Below, piece after piece: positions 23,781 through 27,686 of a stretch of 27,686 nt of DNA. Numbering within the stretch: position 1 is the first letter of the stretch; every line of letters starts with the position of its first letter. The DNA lies in the NCBI GenBank assembly GCA_036703315.1, contig DATNPH010000005.1, positions 1-27,686 on the forward strand, read 5' to 3'. The notes beneath the pieces are model-generated. The model searched no databases and was not told the origin of the DNA. It was given only the letters and a program-made list of their open reading frames with translations. Made by a program: the position numbers and the translations under genes. This stretch comes from DATNPH01 sp036703315 (GTDB lineage: Bacteria; Cyanobacteriota; Cyanobacteriia; Cyanobacteriales; Coleofasciculaceae).

Positions 23781-24764
23781 ATGAGCGGAAACCAATCAAT
23801 CATCAACTCCCAGATCGAACCATTTACTTTTACAGTTGGGCTAGCTTTAGAGGCTCATTCGCGAGCAGAACAATTTCGACGTTACCAATCCAATCCTCAC
23901 AAAGCTAAGCAGGTTTATCTCAATACCCTGGCAGTATATGCAGTCAATGTTTACTTACAATGCCGGGAATTTGAGACGGACTTGGAGAAGAGCGATAGTT
24001 GGAATCCGGCGATGCAGATGCTAATGGATGTTGCTGATTTAGTGGTGAAAAATCACGGCAAATTGGAATGTAGACCCGTGTTGCCAGATGCAGAAGTTGT
24101 CTATATTCCAGCAGAGGTCTGGGAAGAACGGATTGGCTATGTTGCAGTGCAGCTGAATGAATCATTGAGGGAAGCAACTGTGCTGGGATTCGTTAACAAG
24201 GTGACAAGGGCAGAGTTTCCCCTTAGCCAATTGCGATCGCTCCAAGAGTTGCCAGGGTACCTGAATAAAATCAAACCTGCGATAAACCTAAGCCAATGGT
24301 TTGAAGATATGTTTGAAGCCAGTTGGCAAGCTGTGGAAGCCCTTTTCGGCACAGAATCTAATGAGCTTGCGTTTAGCTTTAGAAGCGCTGCGCCAGCTGA
24401 TGTTACAGAATCTAATGAGCTTGCATCTAGCTTTAGAAGCGCTGCGCCAACTGACGTTAGGCGTTGCAAACTGATTGAGTTGGGAACCTTAGGTCAATCG
24501 GCAGTTATAATTGTCACTCTCACCGAAGAATCTGAGCAGGAAATCGATATCAAGGTGGAGGTGCAGCCCCCAGCCGATCAAACCTATTTGCCCTTAAATC
24601 TACAGTTGATACTGCTGGATGAGGATGGAGAAGCAGTTATTAACGCCCATACAAGAAGCGACAATAAGACTATTCAATTCGAGTTGACTGGGGAGCCAGG
24701 AGACCGTTTTAGCGTGAAATTGGCTTTAGGTGATATCAGCGTGACAGAGAACTTTGTCATCTGA
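23781..24764 (+). CDS. DUF1822 family protein
   Basis: A 327-residue protein. ATG at 23781 is chosen because AGAGGTG at 23768-23774 is well spaced; the GTG at 23772 lies inside that site. The N-terminal 150 residues show the DUF1822 pattern as I recall it: FTVGLALEAHSRAEQFRRYQ, VYLNTLAVYAVNVYLQ, then DVADLVVKNHGKLECRPVLP and VYIPAEVWEERIGYVAVQL. A 54-bp perfect-length tandem duplication encodes two copies of TESNELA(F/S)SFRSAAP(A/T)DV. A C-terminal beta-rich domain (VIIVTLTEESEQEIDIKVEVQP ... FSVKLALGD) follows. DUF1822 genes typically lie between a sigma-like and a CHASE2/CHAT gene in cyanobacteria; molecular function is not known. It could be an adaptor or substrate of the protease. Confidence 0.82.
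   Translation: MSGNQSIINSQIEPFTFTVGLALEAHSRAEQFRRYQSNPHKAKQVYLNTLAVYAVNVYLQCREFETDLEKSDSWNPAMQMLMDVADLVVKNHGKLECRPVLPDAEVVYIPAEVWEERIGYVAVQLNESLREATVLGFVNKVTRAEFPLSQLRSLQELPGYLNKIKPAINLSQWFEDMFEASWQAVEALFGTESNELAFSFRSAAPADVTESNELASSFRSAAPTDVRRCKLIELGTLGQSAVIIVTLTEESEQEIDIKVEVQPPADQTYLPLNLQLILLDEDGEAVINAHTRSDNKTIQFELTGEPGDRFSVKLALGDISVTENFVI
24351..24458 (+). repeat. 54-bp in-frame tandem duplication in the DUF1822 gene
   Basis: Copies at 24351-24404 and 24405-24458 are 54 bp each with only a few substitutions. Both start ACAGAATCTAATGAGCTTGC and encode TESNELA-SFRSAAP-DV. It sits in the linker between the N-terminal DUF1822 region and the C-terminal beta-rich part. Confidence 0.9.
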
Positions 24765-24793
24765 ACAGGAGCAGCATTTGCTGAGAGTTGGCG

Positions 24794-27103
24794 ATGGGGA
24801 AGTTAGTTGTTCTCAAACTGGATGGTGATTTCAAGCAGGGCTTTCGGACGACGCTAGAGATTGGGTTAGAAGGTGAGCGCCCTGAAACAGTGATTACTGG
24901 CAAGTTGCCCCCTGCAACTGAACTTGCTGCACACTATAGCAGGTGGCAGTCAAGCTATCGTAGTTTGGGGAAGGCTACCCGCATCATTAAACTCAAAGCA
25001 GCCAGCATTGATGGTTCCCTCAGAAAGGGAAAGGAGGAATGCTGTGCCCTAGCCAATGAGTTGCGCGATCGCTTAAATACCTGGCTTAGAACAGAGTCAT
25101 TTTCCTCAATTCGGGAAAAGTGGCTGGAAAAAGTAAGCACATTCGATGAGGTGCGCGTAATTATTTGTGCTGAAAACCATCAGCTATGGCAACTCCCCTG
25201 GCACCAGTGGGATTTAATGGAGCGCTACAGCCAAGCTGAAATTGGACTCAGTACCCTGGAGTACGAACCACCAAACCTTGAGACTCCCTCCCATCGAGAC
25301 AAAGCCAAAATCCTGGCGATTCTCGGCAATAGTAAAGGTATTCAGGTTGGGGAAGACCAACAACAATTGCAGAATTTACCTAGCGCAGCAACAACCTTTC
25401 TAGTAGAGCCACAACGCCAGGAGTTAAACGACCAGCTTTGGGAGCAACGCTGGGATATTCTATTTTTTGCGGGTCATAGTCAGACTGAAGGTGAGAAGGG
25501 ACGGATTTATCTCAACCAGACTGATAGCTTAACGCTTGAGGAACTCAGGTATGCACTGAAAAAAGCGGTTGAAGGTGGCTTGCAGTTGGCTATTTTCAAC
25601 TCTTGTGATGGATTGGGATTAGCACTTGAGCTAGGACGGCTGCACATTCCACAGCTGATTGTCATGCGGGAGCCAGTGCCAGATAAGGTAGCACAAGCAT
25701 TTTTGAAGTATTTCCTTGAGGCGTTTGCCAGTGGTAAAGCTCTGTATCCAGCGGTGCGGGAAGCACGGGAAAAGCTGCAAGGTCTAGAGGATGACTTTCC
25801 CTGTGCCAGTTGGTTGCCAGTGATTTGCCAGAATCCGGCAGCCGTGCCGCTGACTTGGCCTAAGTTGCCTGAACCCCCTGCTCGCCCAGCTTTGCCGTGG
25901 CATCACCTGCAAACAGTCTTCATAACGAGTTTTGTTGTAACCAGCTTGTTGATGGGAGTGCGATCGCTGGGACTACTACAAAGATGGGAGTTAGAAAGCT
26001 ATGACCAGCTACTCCGCCAACGCCCTTCTGAACTACCAGACGATCGCCTCCTGATGGTTGGAGCTGATGAAGAAGATCTGCGTGAATACAACTATCCGCT
26101 ACCCGATGCCATCCTTGCTAAGCTCATTGAAAAACTAGACCAGCATAAACCTGTAGCGATCGGTCTCGATATTGTTCGTGATCAGCCAGTGCTTCCAGGA
26201 CATGAAGCACTGGTTGCCCAGCTACAGCAGAATCAACGTCTCATCACCGTATGCAGCCTCGGCAACAGCAAAAAGGACTCCATTGCTCCTCCACCCAAAA
26301 GCCCAGCCGAACAAGTAGGTTTTATTGATTTAGAAAATGACCAGCCGAACGATACCATTCGTCGCCATCTTCAATCCCGTACCCCAAACCGGATATCTCC
26401 TCTTTTACCTTGCGAGACCAACTATTCCTTCAGCCTACGACTCGCTTACCAATACCTGAAACCACGAGGCATCTCAGTAAAAACGCCGCAGAAAAACTGG
26501 CAGTTTGATAGCGTCGTATTTACACGTTTGGAGCCTCATAGCGGAGGGTATCAAAATCTGGATGCACGGGGAAACCAGGTTTTGATCAATTACCGTGTCT
26601 CCTCACCCATTGCCCGATCTCTCACGATTAAGGAGGTCTTAAGCGGACAGTTTAAACCTGAGTGGGTCAAAGATCGGATCGTCCTCCTTGGTGTTACTGC
26701 TGTAAGTGGTAAAGACTATCACAACACCCCTTACGGCAGAATGCTAGGGCTGGAAGTTCATGCACATACAGTAAGTCAGATGCTTAGTGCGGTTCTGGAT
26801 GAACGCCCTCTGATTTGGTGGTTGCCTCAATGGGGCGATGCTCTGTGGGTATGGGGTTGGTCGCTGACGAGTGGAATACTCATTTACCAACTGCGATCGC
26901 AAAGTCTACCTCAAGCGCAATTACTACTACTCCTGGTTCTGGCGCTTAGCATCTGTGTCACACTTTTGTATGGACTCTGCTGGCTTTTCTTACTACAAGG
27001 TGGTTGGCTACCGCTTGTCCCAGCCGCATTGGCAATACTGTTGACAGGAAGTGTGCTTTCCTACATCCATTTCAAACCCGACAGCGTCAATAGGCACTCC
27101 TAA
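24794..27103 (+). CDS. CHAT (caspase-like) protease fused to CHASE2 sensor, membrane protein
   Basis: A 769-residue protein from ATG 24794 (a TTG two codons earlier is less likely). Counting from that TTG: residues 1-115 are an uncharacterised N-terminal region, and about 120-350 form a CHAT protease domain. Its catalytic pair lies in ILFFAGHSQTEGEKG (His230) and LAIFNSCDGLGLAL (Cys273), with EHQ-LPW-like start WQLPWHQWDL. TM1 is at about 375-397. A periplasmic CHASE2 domain spans about 400-670 (ELESYDQLLRQRPS, VAIGLDIVRD, KDRIVLLGVTAVSGKDYHNTPYG, GLEVHAHTVSQML). Three further helices (685-703, 711-730, 740-760) end the protein. CHASE2 senses an unknown outside signal and CHAT would cut a cytosolic target. 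It is the last gene of the operon; 29 bp separate it from DUF1822. Both catalytic residues are intact. Confidence 0.9.
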   Translation: MGKLVVLKLDGDFKQGFRTTLEIGLEGERPETVITGKLPPATELAAHYSRWQSSYRSLGKATRIIKLKAASIDGSLRKGKEECCALANELRDRLNTWLRTESFSSIREKWLEKVSTFDEVRVIICAENHQLWQLPWHQWDLMERYSQAEIGLSTLEYEPPNLETPSHRDKAKILAILGNSKGIQVGEDQQQLQNLPSAATTFLVEPQRQELNDQLWEQRWDILFFAGHSQTEGEKGRIYLNQTDSLTLEELRYALKKAVEGGLQLAIFNSCDGLGLALELGRLHIPQLIVMREPVPDKVAQAFLKYFLEAFASGKALYPAVREAREKLQGLEDDFPCASWLPVICQNPAAVPLTWPKLPEPPARPALPWHHLQTVFITSFVVTSLLMGVRSLGLLQRWELESYDQLLRQRPSELPDDRLLMVGADEEDLREYNYPLPDAILAKLIEKLDQHKPVAIGLDIVRDQPVLPGHEALVAQLQQNQRLITVCSLGNSKKDSIAPPPKSPAEQVGFIDLENDQPNDTIRRHLQSRTPNRISPLLPCETNYSFSLRLAYQYLKPRGISVKTPQKNWQFDSVVFTRLEPHSGGYQNLDARGNQVLINYRVSSPIARSLTIKEVLSGQFKPEWVKDRIVLLGVTAVSGKDYHNTPYGRMLGLEVHAHTVSQMLSAVLDERPLIWWLPQWGDALWVWGWSLTSGILIYQLRSQSLPQAQLLLLLVLALSICVTLLYGLCWLFLLQGGWLPLVPAALAILLTGSVLSYIHFKPDSVNRHS

Positions 27104-27136
27104 TACCATTTGGCTAGGCTACCCTAGCACGGCTAC

Positions 27137-27179
27137 AAAAAGACCCAGCACCTCTATGCTGCTGCTGGGTTTTGTCTTT
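27137..27179 (+). terminator. Rho-independent terminator after the CHAT-CHASE2 operon
   Basis: ACCCAGCA (27143-27150) pairs with TGCTGGGT (27163-27170), followed by TTTGTCTTT. The A-rich sequence before the stem can extend the pairing. It lies 40 bp after the CHAT-CHASE2 stop and closes the operon. Confidence 0.8.
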
Positions 27180-27640
27180 GAAGAGCGATCGCCTATTGCA
27201 GGAAGTTTTTCATATCGAATGCAATTGTTCGATACCAGTAAAGACTGTCACCCCGTCATACCATTTAGTTAAATGTTTGACAATTATCGGTGATTCGGTT
27301 TTACGTGTTAGGTGGTAGGAATGAGGCTACAAGCTACTACCTTGACTATTTGTATCATTTTTAAGACCAATTGGTATCAGCTCAAACTTAATATTAATTT
27401 TTGTAATATTGCATAAATTCTAGAGTTTTTTTACTAAGTCATAAATGGAGGCAACACTTATTTTTATTTACAAAAAGGCTTATTTACACTACTTAAATTT
27501 ATAAAAATTTGATAAAGATTGAAAAGTTTTTGAAGTAGTCAATTAATCTTCAGAGTAAGAGTAGATGCAATAGATTTTATATACACTGCAACTACCACTG
27601 TTGTGAATAAATATTCATTGTTCCATTGTGGATTAAATCG
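27180..27640. other. AT-rich intergenic region, no gene seen
   Basis: Between the terminator and the gene at the right edge, the DNA is strongly AT-rich (27380-27560 especially) with no credible open frame or RNA gene. It probably holds the promoter of the gene that starts at 27641. Confidence 0.5.
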
Positions 27641-27686
27641 ATGATACACCTACCAAAAATCAAACTTACCTTTATTGCTGTTTTGG
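27641..27686 (+). CDS. Start of a probable exported protein (partial, cut by window end)
   Basis: ATG at 27641 opens a frame reading MIHLPKIKLTFIAVL up to the window edge. Basic residues followed by a hydrophobic run look like the beginning of a signal peptide or membrane anchor. No Shine-Dalgarno sequence is visible and only 15 codons can be seen, so identity is unknown. Confidence 0.4.
   Translation, partial: MIHLPKIKLTFIAVL

Noticed and set aside
24794..27103. CHAT protein as a TPR-CHAT effector of type III-E CRISPR
   Set aside because: No TPR region, no Cas7-11-like gene and no CRISPR array in the window; the protein has a CHASE2 sensor and membrane helices instead.
27051..27272. 73-codon plus-strand frame across the end of the CHAT-CHASE2 gene
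   Set aside because: It overlaps the 3' end of a real gene and reads through the terminator hairpin.
1..27686. Possible CRISPR array from regularly spaced repeats
   Set aside because: The only regular repeats are the 279-bp coding units of the adhesin; no short repeats with unique spacers were seen.

Overview
The window comes from a cyanobacterial chromosome. The evidence is a petN gene for the 29-residue cytochrome b6f subunit, many copies of the HIP1 octamer GCGATCGC inside and between genes, and several protein families that are mainly cyanobacterial: DUF1822, N-terminal CHAT fused to CHASE2, the stand-alone domain usually attached to Ser/Thr kinases, DUF2301 and Uma2. Genus cannot be assigned from the sequence alone. 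No rRNA, tRNA or CRISPR array was seen.

Layout. 1-864: a decayed IS5/IS1182-type transposase (minus strand) with an internal deletion. 1131-5117: a very large secreted inverse autotransporter-type adhesin (minus) with seven exact 93-residue beta-helix repeats. 5378-7195: a methyltransferase, an atypical SDR and a small membrane protein. 7262-7493: two very short genes, petN and a 44-residue membrane peptide. 7595-11163: mnmE, a Uma2 nuclease-like gene and dprA. 11351-13350: minus-strand membrane, DUF218 and kinase-accessory-like proteins. 13797-16203: a classical SDR, a DUF2301 membrane protein and a SAM hydroxide adenosyltransferase. 16461-17416: two small secreted or membrane proteins. 17604-19536: a NarL/DesK-type two-component pair. 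19852-22288: a secreted beta/gamma-crystallin-like (I36-like) protein, a frameshifted RND efflux remnant, a DUF1361 membrane protein and a 61-residue small protein. 22831-27103: a three-gene plus-strand operon, followed by a terminator, a long AT-rich gap and the first codons of a gene cut by the window end.

The most interesting locus is the operon at 22831-27103. It encodes a sigma-factor-like protein with a duplicated sigma2-like region, a DUF1822 protein carrying a fresh 54-bp tandem duplication, and a membrane-anchored protein with an N-terminal caspase-like CHAT protease (His230/Cys273) and a periplasmic CHASE2 sensor. The arrangement suggests that an external signal could be turned into proteolysis and then transcription. 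This resembles in logic, but not in parts, the protease/sigma modules known from type III-E CRISPR (Craspase, Csx30, CASP-sigma). The functional link is inference; the domains and gene order are read from the sequence.

The second notable object is the adhesin. Its 279-bp repeats are strictly in register at both DNA and protein level, which suggests copy-number change by recombination. Several intergenic repeats (a 19-bp direct repeat around a hairpin, two inverted copies of a purine-rich element, a GTAGGGTGGGC palindrome) and two pseudogenes show moderate genome plasticity.
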